Of a stretch of 64,000 nucleotides of DNA, positions 35,071 to 45,881 are shown in pieces. Source of the DNA: Nymphaea colorata. Lineage: Eukaryota > Streptophyta > Magnoliopsida > Nymphaeales > Nymphaeaceae. A program made the translations under genes and the position numbers. Where the stretch lies: positions 16,180,370 through 16,244,369 of the forward strand of contig NC_045140.1 in NCBI RefSeq assembly GCF_008831285.2. Reading direction: 5' to 3'. Numbering within the stretch: position 1 is the first letter of the stretch; every line of letters begins with the position of its first letter. The notes below the pieces were generated by a model. The model had not been told where the DNA came from and searched no databases. It saw nothing but the letters and a program-made list of their open reading frames with translations.

Positions 35071-35536
35071 CACAAGACATATGATAGGATTTTTTTTTTT
35101 TTAATTTTAATAGCCTGTGTTTCGATTTGGGGACGAGGTCCATAGTATGAAAGTTGAAGGACTTGACTATTGCAATAATCAGCCTTAATGTGTTTCAAGA
35201 GAACCGTTTCCACAGCTTCCTCTTCCATAATTCGAAAGTTGCTGCCTTGACTTTTTTTTATTTATTTGTTGGGGCCTTGTCCTCGATATTGAAAGGCCAA
35301 CAACATGACATGATGGAACCGTAAACAGGAATATAAAAGGATAGACGGAAACCATTTTCACTTCTAATGGTATTAACCAACAAAGGTACAAAAGGTGAAC
35401 AGGTAGACAACATAAGCATCATCCATCACTCGTTACATTTTTAAAATTTCCAGGCCATCAAAATAAAGGCAATTACATCGTTGGACTGGCAACACGATCG
35501 TGCTTTCTTGCCGAAGCAGAATCAGAGAACAATTCT
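35071..35536. other. Convergent intergenic gap with presumed 3' UTRs
   Basis: The gap lies between the PMI1-like stop (plus) and the furthest candidate exon of the Msd1-like gene (minus). It must hold the plus-strand 3' UTR and probably the minus-strand one if that exon is used. No gene seen. A T-run follows the PMI1-like stop at about 35090-35102. Confidence 0.5.
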
Positions 35537-35640
35537 TCAGCCAGGACCGATTTGGGTAATGTTGGGGAGTAATACATCTTGCAGGTTACGCAAAGCTTCA
35601 ACGAGTTTCAATGAAGCAAGTTGTCCGGTGCCACCTAAAC
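35537..35640 (-). other. Candidate terminal exon of the Msd1-like gene (distal)
   Basis: On the minus strand an AG acceptor (ATGCAAG) is followed by 33 open codons, reading GGTGQLASLKLVEALRNLQ and on to a TGA. The leucine-rich, helix-like content suits the end of a coiled-coil protein. It needs one base carried over from the previous exon, whereas the last certain exon (37292-37349) ends on a codon boundary. An unseen exon of 3n+1 bases would be required, or this is chance. Confidence 0.35.
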
Positions 35641-36432
35641 CTTGCATTTCATGTCAACGATGTCAATAAAGTCACCACATGCAATGTCACGTAAAGATCT
35701 TATTTGATGTAAAGAGCTACGTATCAGGTCCTCTAATTATTGGCTAGAAAAGCATGTGCGCTAAAATTGTGCTGTACATCGATCTTCCCACCATTTTGAT
35801 ATGGCAGAAAAATGCCGCACAAAGAAGGGAGAAGTCCATGCACATTTTCAAGTGAAGATACGATTCTGCAACCACATTGAGAGAAAGGGGATGGCAGAAA
35901 ATGTCGGACAAAAATAATTTCAGGGCTAGCCTTAGCCCTTAAGAAACTCCATCAGTCCACGCGGTACAGGGTGTAAACAGTAGAAACATAAGCAACCAAG
36001 AACCAAAGAAAAAAACAGAAAGCGAAAATACAGAACATCACAAAAAACAAGTACAACTGTAAACAGTTAATCATCACCCATTGTGTCAGAGCATTCTGAC
36101 TTACCGACCAACAATCAAATGGCATGTTAAGCAAACATCATAGCAGAATTGGCAATTGCTCAAGATTATCTTTTCATTAATTTCACAAATACAACAGATC
36201 AGGTACAATACTTCTGGTTAATAAACTTATTCTCAATTCTTCATGCTCCTATGATTACTTCAGAAACCAAAGAAGTACAAACAAACAAGTTGGGAAATTA
36301 ACTGGATCACTAATTAAATTTCCAAAAAACCCATAAAACAAAACGCAGTTAAGACAAAATGTAAGAAATAAGACCATAAAAAGGTTCAACTAACACAAGT
36401 CAAACCTATGTCACACAGACTAGCCTGCAAGG

Positions 36433-36732
36433 GTGCCACACCTAGGTCTCGACATAGATGGACACATGTGACTTGTGAGGATACGGTAGCAAATTGATAA
36501 ATGGTACTTTTTTTATATACTTTGATACTTTTATTTATTGTTTATATTTTATGAATATGTTATGATAATAATGTTGTTTGCTTAAATCGTTCTTATACAT
36601 ATTTATATTTATATTTATATTTATATTTATATTTACATATAGCCATATCCCCAACCCAAGTGTTTTGGATTGTTCCACACCCTATTTCCATAGCTGCACC
36701 CAAGTCTACCCATACTCGCACCTATGTAGCAC
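36433..36732. mobile_element. Possible 300-bp non-autonomous inverted-repeat element
   Basis: The left end begins GTGCCACACCTAGGT and the right end, reverse-complemented, begins GTGCTACATAGGT, an imperfect terminal inverted repeat. Both ends are flanked by AGG (36430-36432 and 36733-36735), a possible 3-bp target duplication. The interior is AT-rich, has no coding capacity, and includes a TTTATA tandem tract at about 36598-36634. The match is short and diverged, and the superfamily cannot be assigned. If real, it sits on the 3' side of the Msd1-like gene, possibly in its last intron. Confidence 0.4.
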
Positions 36733-36999
36733 AGGAATTGATAATCCAACATGTATGCCTTCTTGAAATGTTAAATAACATGAGTCAACAATGCTAATGT
36801 TGGACAATTTTCCAAATATAACTGAGAGGAAATGGTCACCAAAAGTGAGCAACCAATCAATTTACTAAACAAGTTAGCAATTGCTAAAACACACACAAGG
36901 CAGTGCCAGGACAGTGTAAACCGAAGCAATTAAAACCTCTACATAGGCAAAACAGACAGACAGCAGGTCGGAGAACATAAGGGTCATGAAGTGTTTAAC

Positions 37000-37082
37000 C
37001 TACATAATAATGGTGCATCCTCTAAACCTAGGCTTGGGGAGACTTGCAGATTCTATCACCTCAAGTTCATTCCCTGGTTGCA
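37000..37082 (-). other. Candidate terminal exon of the Msd1-like gene (proximal)
   Basis: On the minus strand the acceptor CTATTTTTAG is followed by 26 open codons and a TAG, including QPGNELEVIESASLPKPR. The pyrimidine-rich acceptor is good. Like the distal candidate it needs one carried-over base, which exon 14 as placed does not provide. This is the alternative to the exon at 35537-35640. Confidence 0.3.
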
Positions 37083-37291
37083 CTAAAAATAGAAAGCTAA
37101 ATGCATCTCACTTTCAGTTTTTGAAAACTATAGACCAAAGCAGAAAGCACAGTTGCAACCATGCAAATGTTGTCAAAATAGCAAACATATACATGCATAA
37201 ATTGCAGTATGGAAACATGCATGCAAATAGTCATGATTATATTGCAAATTACATACACTGACAAAGTAGAAAACAGTGCCTAGAAAACTAC

Positions 37292-40200
37292 CTCTGCATC
37301 AGCTGTCAGGATTGATTCTCTTTCAATATCTAGGTGACCATTCACCCTCCTGTACACAATAGGCAGTGTCAACCACAACGATAGAAGTAAAAGTGTCAAA
37401 ATGCCTGTTAAGCAAAAATGATGACAAGTACCTGGGCTTCTCAGATTTTGCAAGATGCTTGGACATGATAGAAGCCTGTAATTGCATATTAAAATTCCTT
37501 TCAGGAAGAAATCACTTCTTTGTACAACAAAACAAGAGAAAAGCATTTGGTTATGAAACACAAAAATATATAAAATATGAAAGATTGATATCTAGAGAAA
37601 GACAGCAAGTATAAATCTCTAACAATTATATTATGAATAAAAACAGCCAAGCAAATATAACTAGGCAACAAATAAAGTCCAAATGGTCAAGCTCTAGCAG
37701 AAAAAGAATATGCAGAGAATGAAAGATTCATCTGCCTACTGCTGAACCTTGTATATGTGTATGCATGACTGTGTGCACAAGACCAGTATGAAAATTGAAG
37801 GAAGAAATTAGAAATATAAAGTTTACTATCAGAGAGTGGCATGTGTGCATGTATTCGTGTATGACTGGTAATCATAGATAGTTACATATAGACTGCCATC
37901 TGTAACACTGGCACAATGTCATATCACCAATTGGCAAGTACACATCAATGAAGCTGTCTTAGAAAATATATGCTTGAAAAGCCAAAATATACATTCCCAT
38001 TGGACATCGCATCCTAAACTCACTACTGGTAACTAGCCAAGAAAGGTCAAAAGGTATATAACCCACTTGCTCCTGAATGATGCTTCTAGCCTCAACGAGT
38101 TGAGCTTCAAGCTCCAGTTCTCGTTCACTTGCTTCAGAACTGACCTCTGCAACTTTTTGAGCATCTTGAAGTTGAACCATGCGTTCCTTCACAAAACGAA
38201 CACAAGTAATTATACCCAAGCACTTTATGTTCCATCATAAAGGCAACATTACAAGCTGGTGATATTAGAAAGCAACTCAGGTAGCATATCTAATCGAAAG
38301 TAAATGTGAATAAAAACATAATAATAAAGTACCTTTATGGAAACCATTTTGGTTCGCAGGCTCTCCTCAATTTGATCTCTGGCCATGTGAAAGGGTAGAT
38401 TGAAAACATCCTGAACAAAGGGGCATGAGTAACAAAAACATCAGTCAGTCATATTTAAAATGTTTACGTGTGTGTGTGTCAGGAACATAATTTTGCATAT
38501 AAATTTACAGAAAGATGAGCAATACCGTTCGACCACCTAATGGCGTTGGTGGAGACTGAGCATCAGCACTTTCATTAACAGCAGTTTTTGGCTTGGATAG
38601 TCCATTTGGGGCATTCAAGAACTCACGCATATCCATCTATACATAGAAGAGATACTTGTAAAAAGTCAGATATCAAACATGAGGAAAATCAGTAGAAGTT
38701 GCAGACAATTCCAGTTAACTATATTTATAACGTGGACTAGCAAGGAATTCATGCACCACAATTTTTGTGCAAGTAAAGCAACCTTCAGCAAGTGAGCAAA
38801 CCATGACTTTGGCCTATAGTCTTCACCTTACAAGTAGCTTATGCATACATATACGTGATTGAATCAGAATGAGTAATGATTATATATAATAGAAAATACA
38901 GGCAGATGTATTGAGTCAACTTGGGTACAGCAGCTCATATGCCTCTTCAAGATTCATGTGAATATGCCTCAATTTAGCATGAGTTTGGCCACTTAGGTCA
39001 ATAGTCATCCTTAGATAAATACAGAAAATGCTACTCTAACACCAAATGGCATCCTGTTCCACCAGATAACTAGTCAACGAACAATCTGTGCACCAATTAG
39101 GGGTAACAAGAATCTAAATTTAATACTACCTGCATCGAACGCAACAAGGCTCGAAGATCAGCATTCTCTGCCATCAACTCTTGTTTCTTCACCTCGTATG
39201 CATCAACCTACCAATACCAAATAAGAAAATTAATATATGCCACATGAGATATGAACCACAAACAGCAAAACTTATGAACTTTCTTACCATCATTTTATAG
39301 AAATCGTTATCAGCTTTCTTCCCATTCCATGTTCCTCGCTGTCGGCCCTCTTTCTGAGAAAAAAGCACCCTGATAAAGCATAAAAGCTTACACATAGGGT
39401 AAGAACCATTTTCTGAGTAAAAATAATTCTGAACTACCTGAAGTAGGTTCATTATTTCCATGCCTGACCTAGACTCTTTCTTTCTTTCCATCAAGACTTG
39501 ATTTAACCTTTCCTGCACAAAGACCAACAGCCGTAAGCTGTCATCAACAAGAAAATGGGCTTCCCTCTTGAGAAAGTTTGTTCGTGAAATACCAAAATGC
39601 TCACCATGTCTAGAGAAAGCATGGGAAATTTCTTGTAACTTACCTGCAATTTCACATACTCCTTCTCCCTCTTTTTCATTTCATGTATTTGCTGAGTGCG
39701 CACTTGCTTCAGTATTTAATGGAAAATTTGCCAGAAGCCAACAGTATATAACGTTAGAACACTGATTTATATAAAATCGAAGACATCAATATTGTGCATT
39801 TGTGTGAGAAACAGATCATAAACATCTCCAGATGAAAAAAGTCCTATACAAGAACATCTGTCTTGTTCACTTAATAGGATGAGAAAGCGAGAACCTGATT
39901 GCCAATAACCATCCGTTGAAATTCATCACGCTCTTGTTGCAACTTCTCAATTTGGGCCTTAAAAGTGGCTGCTGCCTTAGCTTCCTGGTGAACCAAAAAG
40001 ATCAGATGAAGCATTAACGAAGTTGTGATAAATGCCCATGCAATTTTATGAAAGAAAGATGACAATATACAAGCATGGCATAGACACTAACTGTGCGTGT
40101 CAAAGAGGCTATCTCTCGGTCCTTGGCAGTCAACTGGGCCTCAAGCCTCTCAACCTTAGCTTCTAATCTCGATATATCTGACAGTAATCTGATAAGCAAA

Positions 40201-41427
40201 TACAAAACATGAAATGACAGAAATTAGTTTCATAGTCAAGTCAAAACTTGCAGGACATAAGTAAACATATATAAGTCCATACATATTACATACTAAGCAA
40301 CAACAACAGCCTCCCCTTCCCGTACCCACCCCCCCACCCCCCCAACCAACCAAAAAGAAAGGAGAAAAAAAAGGCCAAGACCAAATTAAGACTGTGGCAC
40401 AAGCTTCCTTGAGCAAGGAAAGGCATGATACTTTAAATGTGCATCCCGTGCTTACGTTGGCTTACTAATCCAAAATGTTCTTCTGTGATATGGGATCTAT
40501 GCTAATAACAGGGCATGTAAAGGAAAGGACACATGCCATCAAAACATGTTGTAGGAAGAGAAGGAACAGGAGCGAAATGAAGGGCAAGGAACCAAGGAAT
40601 GGAACCATGATCATGGCTCACCTCTGCCTCTGGTCACTCGCTGATTCCCTGAACTCTATATCACGTTGCCTTTGCTGGATCAGCGCGTGTATACAGTTGC
40701 ACGTCCGAGCAATTGAAACCTGCCAATTGCACTTTTAAGTAACCTAGCAAGGAAGTATTTTCATACTCCACAACAAATAATCCAAAGAATAATACATCAA
40801 TCTCAACATTTAAAATCGCAACTTAACTATTATAAAAAACTAACAAAAAAGAATATCATCTTCGGAGATCTACGGAAAAAAAAAATCACAACTAGGAAAG
40901 CACTTGAACCAATTTGCAATATCATCAACATGTGCATTTATTTTTACTAAATTCTAAATTAGGAAACAAAAAAGTCTAAACCGCACATTTAAGAAGGGCT
41001 TAGGTTCGGACCTACTGATTCCAGAATAGATACCCGTATGCGACAAAAGCACAAGATCATCACAGAGTCCAGAATATTTCCCCCCAACGCGTTAGGATGA
41101 GAAGGGGAGAGAGAGAGGGAGAGGCCTCACAGGATCGTTCGCAAACAAGTCGAGAGACGCCGGAAAGCCGAAGGTGACCAACGTCTGGTTCAGATATTTG
41201 ACGCAGTGCTCCAGGTTCCCCTCATCCGCAAAAGCGAACTCTCTGCAGAACCAAATGTTTAGAAGAAAACAAACACTCGAAACAGAAATCATTACATAGA
41301 CATGGATGGAGAAAGAGAGAGAGAGGCTTGCCCGCGTAATATAGAAAGATAAAGGAGAATGCGGAACAAAAGAAAAGCCCTAATCTGCTCACCCAATGCC
41401 GAATCCAGGTTGATTTGTCGCCTGCAT
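37292..41427 (-). CDS. MSD1: Msd1/SSX2IP-like (ADIP-domain) microtubule-anchoring coiled-coil protein
   Basis: Homologue of the SSX2IP/ADIP family. Its plant member Msd1 partners Wdr8 to anchor gamma-tubulin complexes at cortical microtubule nucleation sites. Fourteen phase-consistent coding exons: 41393-41427, 41131-41242, 40622-40719, 40092-40188, 39895-39984, 39644-39706, 39438-39512, 39288-39353, 39130-39207, 38526-38636, 38333-38410, 38067-38186, 37432-37475, 37292-37349 (1,125 nt, 375 codons). The N-terminus NLEHCVKYLNQTLVTFGFP is the family signature. Heptad-rich coiled coils follow (SRLEAKVERLEAQL, FKAQIEKLQQERDEF, HEMKKREKEYVKLQ), then a Pro-rich break (QSPPTPLGG) and a second coil. 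All introns are GT-AG. Reading through the last donor would add three residues and stop at 37280. The true last exon is uncertain (candidates at 37000-37082 and 35537-35640). Confidence 0.85.
40313..40343 (-). other. Intronic G-quadruplex-type motif
   Basis: In intron 3 of the Msd1-like gene the plus strand has C tracts of 7, 7, 3, 3 and 4. The transcribed strand and pre-mRNA therefore read as five closely spaced G tracts (40337-40343, 40329-40335, 40325-40327, 40319-40321, 40313-40316) with 1-3-nt loops. This satisfies the usual G3+N1-7 rule several times over. Confidence 0.7.
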
Positions 41428-41493
41428 TGCTCCGAAATGAAAAACAGCAGATGGAAAAAGGACGAGGAAGGAACAAGGAGGATAATATAAGAT

Positions 41494-41559
41494 TCAAGGC
41501 GCCGAGAGAAATGCGAAGAAATCGGTGAGAAGATCTAAGCGTCTTCCACTCTCCACCAT
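41494..41559 (-). promoter_or_regulatory. Possible 21-codon upstream ORF of the Msd1-like gene
   Basis: An ATG at 41559 opens a 21-codon frame ending TGA at 41494, 67 bases before the main ATG (41427) on the minus strand and in the inferred leader region. Whether it is transcribed depends on the unknown transcript start; no clear TATA box was found upstream. If present in the mRNA it could lower translation of the main frame. Confidence 0.35.
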
Positions 41560-41579
41560 CTCGAGAGCTCTCTCTTTAA

Positions 41580-44500
41580 CTGAAGCATGAGAGAGAGTGG
41601 GGGATCATCGGGCTTTCGAAAGAAAATGAAAAGAAGGCAAAAACCCAAAAAGAGTGGGGGAAGAAGAGAAATAAATAAAAAAAATTGTCGTAAGTAAATC
41701 GACGGATGAAATAAATAACTCTTCACGGTTTTGAGCGTACAGCCGCTCGGGGCTGAACTGAAGGCCTGAAATTCAAAAGAAAAATCAGTTATTTTGCGAA
41801 TTCTTTAATGACCAACCAGTACTGGTGAATGACGAAATGACCCTCTACCGGGAAGTCGAGGCGCCACCACAGAGGGGTTGTGGCTTCGAGCATTTTTCCC
41901 GCCTTCGGTAACCGTTTATGGTTCTCGTCATTGGAGGCCATGGAGAGGATATTTTTGGCAGTTCGCATTTATTTGAAAACGGGGAACAATGAGGATCGCG
42001 GGTAAGAATAAACCGCCGATTATGGGTTCGGAACCGGACCCGACCCTGACGAAACGGGTCGCTTACCTGGACACTTTTTCTGGGTCCGATCCAAACACTT
42101 TCACTTTCTGAAGTTTTGGGGGTCACGAACTTTTTGCTTGGCTCAAATAAATCAAATCAAATCCAAACCAAATTTTATGATTTGGATTATAATTACCAAG
42201 GAAGAACTTAACATATTCACTTTTGAGGTGAAATGGAACAAATTATCCAAAATTGCGGTGCACCCAGTTGGGACCCGTGGGCCGAGTCCGATGAAGGGAT
42301 TTGTTCGGGTCGGTTTCATCAGAACGGCTTCGGAGTCGAATTCCACTTAGACCAAAGCCAGGTCCACATGTGTTTCTTTGTTTCAATTGCGTCCAAAAGA
42401 TTAGCTCCAAAAACCAATCAAAACTTAATTTCATGTGCAGTTCGGGTCTAGGCATTACTGGAAATTTCTATTTATATGGAATATTTGGTTAGATATCCAC
42501 GTGACTGCTTTAAACATACAGCTTGCCGTGTATGATCAAGTTTGGAGTCTTGTTCAAATCAGGTGGAATATTTTTTTAATACGATTAATTTTTTTAAAAA
42601 TTTTGCTTTAAATGATTATTAATGAACATCTTGTGACAGTAACTACTCAAAAATATGCAATCAAAACTTAGGTCCACAATTATTTTTCTTACCAGAATCA
42701 AACTAACTGTGACCGTGAGGTTCAACTTAAGCTATTGAAAGCAATTAGAACTCTTGTCAGAATTATTCGAGAGCAAAACAAGTTGATGGGTCTTCATCGG
42801 TCGTGGGTGTTTAGATCTAGTATTCAAAATGGATCCGGATATAATTAAACTCCAGGTACCCAGTGAATTTGGCTGCATATTGATTTCAAATCACGTTAAG
42901 AAAAGTAAACGTTGCGCAAATGCACGGTTAACATTTGAATGAATAGAAATATCACACTGATATATGAATAACATTCCACAATAAAGTTTCAAACTTACGT
43001 ACTTTAGCAAGACAAAGATATAGCAGCCCTTCAGATCAAAAGAAGAACTGGTTTTTGTTGGAGAAGCTTCGAGGATATCAAATTTCAGAAACCACTTTGG
43101 ATGATCCACCGTTATCGCTTGTAGGTCTTCATCTTCATGTCATTTTGGATCTTGAACCAAACGCTTTCCTTCGAAATGAAGTTCAACTGCCTGCAAGTTA
43201 AAACATCCCGACTTCCTGCTGTGGACACGGGTTGCCTATCATTCAAACACAACAGTTTGCCTAGATGGATTCGTCGTGGATAGACACTAGTGTTCTTATT
43301 CTTGCGGAGCACTCATCTTTGGTTGGCGACTAACAATCTAAAATTCCTTTCCTGATTCTTAGTTCTTAAGTATGGAATCCAAGTTTGCTTCGTAAATTGA
43401 GCTATGGGAAAATAGATGCGCAAATCTGGTCTCATATTATTTCAGATCAATATATATCTCGTTTTCGTTTCTTCTTGATGGTTCAATTTTACCAAGCTTA
43501 TATAGAATTAACGTAAGTCCTGCATCATTGGACCTAAGTCTGCACCAATACTCAGATCTGGACATTCCAAGTTTTGGGCAGGGGATGCCGACATGATCCA
43601 ACCCATGTCCGATCAATTTGTCCACCTGATACCGACCTTAGTGGAATCAATTCTGTAATGTAAGAAGGGTGTGCTACCCTATATTGGCACTGGGGCCGGA
43701 GCATTGGAAACAACTCCTAGAGGCCTACTTAGGGCTCAATGCATCAAATTATGAAAAGATCATGCAGCTAGGGATGTCCGACAGAGGCCAGATACGTTGA
43801 GCAAAAGTGGTTGCTTCAAAATCAAACAAAAACAGTAAGCAAGCGATAGAACGTGTCTTGCCTTCTTCTCAAAGCGAATGTATATCTTCTCCCTTTCCTA
43901 GAAATCCACCAGTTTTATTATAGAGAAGTTGATTGCGAAGAGAAAGACAAAAGAAGTACTAGATGGGAGAGTGAAAGATCAAGAAAGAGAAGATGAGTCT
44001 TAACATGAAACTGGTTCTACAATTATGTCGTGTCCTGCTGATTGTCAGTGCGATATTTTGCGATTGGCTTCCCGTTAGTACACGCAAGATAAAAAAATTT
44101 ACAAACAAACAAACAAAATCCACCAATTAATGATCTCAATTTAGGCGCATATTGTGGGATTCTAAGTGCACAATTTATCTGGCAGTGTCCAAGATCCGCC
44201 AATTTATTGACTTTCCGGTGAACAAGAGGATCTCCTCCTGCTACCTCGCAGAGTGCTAAAGCCCCTACTTTTCCTCCCATACCCCGGGGTCCAGCCGCCT
44301 GTATACTTTAGGGTCCAGCTGCTTGCTTTTGGTGACTATTGTCATACACTGAAGTTGATTATTATTAACTAGGCAGCGAACACTTTGAAAGTAAATCATC
44401 TCCAAGCTTTCCAAACAGTTTCCGAATATATCAAGCTGCTCCATATGGTGTGAATTAAAATCTGTCTGTACCATTCAGATGTTGATAAGGATCTTCTTAG

Positions 44501-45806
44501 TTTTTTCGTCAAAAATGTGTAACGAATTCAAGAAGACACTGTAATGACCTGGGCTCAAATTCAGTGGTTCCTCATTTGTTGCTTCACTGGATGCGGCTAG
44601 ATGTGGCACGGTTTTAGCACTAAAGTATTCCGGAACTTGACAAATAGTTCTTTAATTTCTGTTGGTAACTAGGATTGGAGCGGGCAATAACTCAAGAAGC
44701 TTGCCTTGATAGAGCCTGCAACTTTGTTGTTTCCATAGTTTTATGGGTCTACAATGTAGTGCAGCCATCAGTTTTAGAGTGATAAGAAGTTGCTGAATGA
44801 GGGCAGACCCGACTACCTATGTAGTGCAGATGCACCAGTTATCCTGGAATTCGAACTTAGATCAGCAACGGTGCTTTGAGTATTTACAGTTGCATGAATG
44901 TATAGATGACGCCTCTCCCGTCCCTGGTCTCTTTCCAAGTCAAACTGCTGTGGTTGGTTCCCCTGTGAGTAACCATGACACAACAAATTCATTATGACGT
45001 AAATGGAGTTTCATCAACGTGTGATACAAGCATCGGTAATGTTTCAATGGAAATACATTTCAACTATATGTTTTACCAACTTATTTAGCTGAATGTCGTT
45101 AATCTTCAACGTCGAAATCTTTCACAGATGCAAAACACATAACACGTCGACAAATGTAAAACTTCAACAACACAAGAGCTCCACGCGTCCGTAAAGACTT
45201 ATTTTAATTGACGTTCATCTTTGAACATCGGTGAAAATATATATTTATCAACATTTAGCTCCAAATGTAACGTTTTATTTTCCACTTTCGTTGAAATCAT
45301 CTTTTTTTCTTTTGTAGTGTGTGCTTTGCAACTAGACAAAGACTAATGAGTGAAATAAAAGGGAAAGGACAAGAAAAGTCATTTGGTTATCCGAACATAC
45401 TTGGTTAGAGTCTCCGAGGCATTCACTTTTGGAGAATCTAAAGGAGAAATTTGACCTGTGTTCTCTGTAACAGGCTCCCTCAAAAGCAGGATCAGGTCAT
45501 AAACTGGTGACGGAGGGACCTGTAGTAACTCGTCAAAGAGCAGATCAAACCATGCAGTTATTCCTCCTGCCCGCTCCTCCCCTCAAAAATCGGTGGCAAT
45601 CAACCAACAATTCCACAGCCAAGTCCTCTCCATTCATTCACCATTTCCAAACGCAGTAAACCACAAGAAATTCGACCCTCTGTTTAAGTCCACAGAAGAA
45701 GAAGAAACCGCCGAATTTGGTGGGAATACTTCGTTTCCACACAGATTCACGCGCTTTCCTGCCATGCTTATGCAATCCACGGCATCTTCTTTCCATGCTA
45801 GTTCAT
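41580..45806. other. Intergenic region between divergent Msd1-like and FLA genes
   Basis: No supported gene. Several short minus-strand frames between about 43.0 and 44.5 kb look faintly protein-like; for example 44265-44474 contains LDIFGNCLESLEMI and 44023-44280 contains a Leu-spaced stretch. A plus-strand frame at 44797-44997 likewise lacks a domain. They could be decayed gene pieces, but no frame can be joined into a known protein. The last kilobase should hold the FLA promoter. Confidence 0.45.
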
Positions 45807-45814
45807 CTATAAGA
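45807..45814 (+). promoter_or_regulatory. TATA box of the fasciclin-like arabinogalactan gene
   Basis: CTATAAGA lies 75 bp before the start codon, which predicts a transcript start near 45838 and a short leader of about 45 nt. Position and sequence are typical of plant promoters. Confidence 0.6.
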
Positions 45815-45881
45815 GCAACCCCTTCCAGACTTCCTCTGCATCAAACCTATCAACTCAGTATCGATTTCTGCTCCTACCAAA

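Noticed and set aside
35195..35225. Match to the 5' half of miR396 (TTCCACAGCTT)
   Set aside because: The match breaks after 11 bases and there is no complementary arm nearby, so it is not a precursor.
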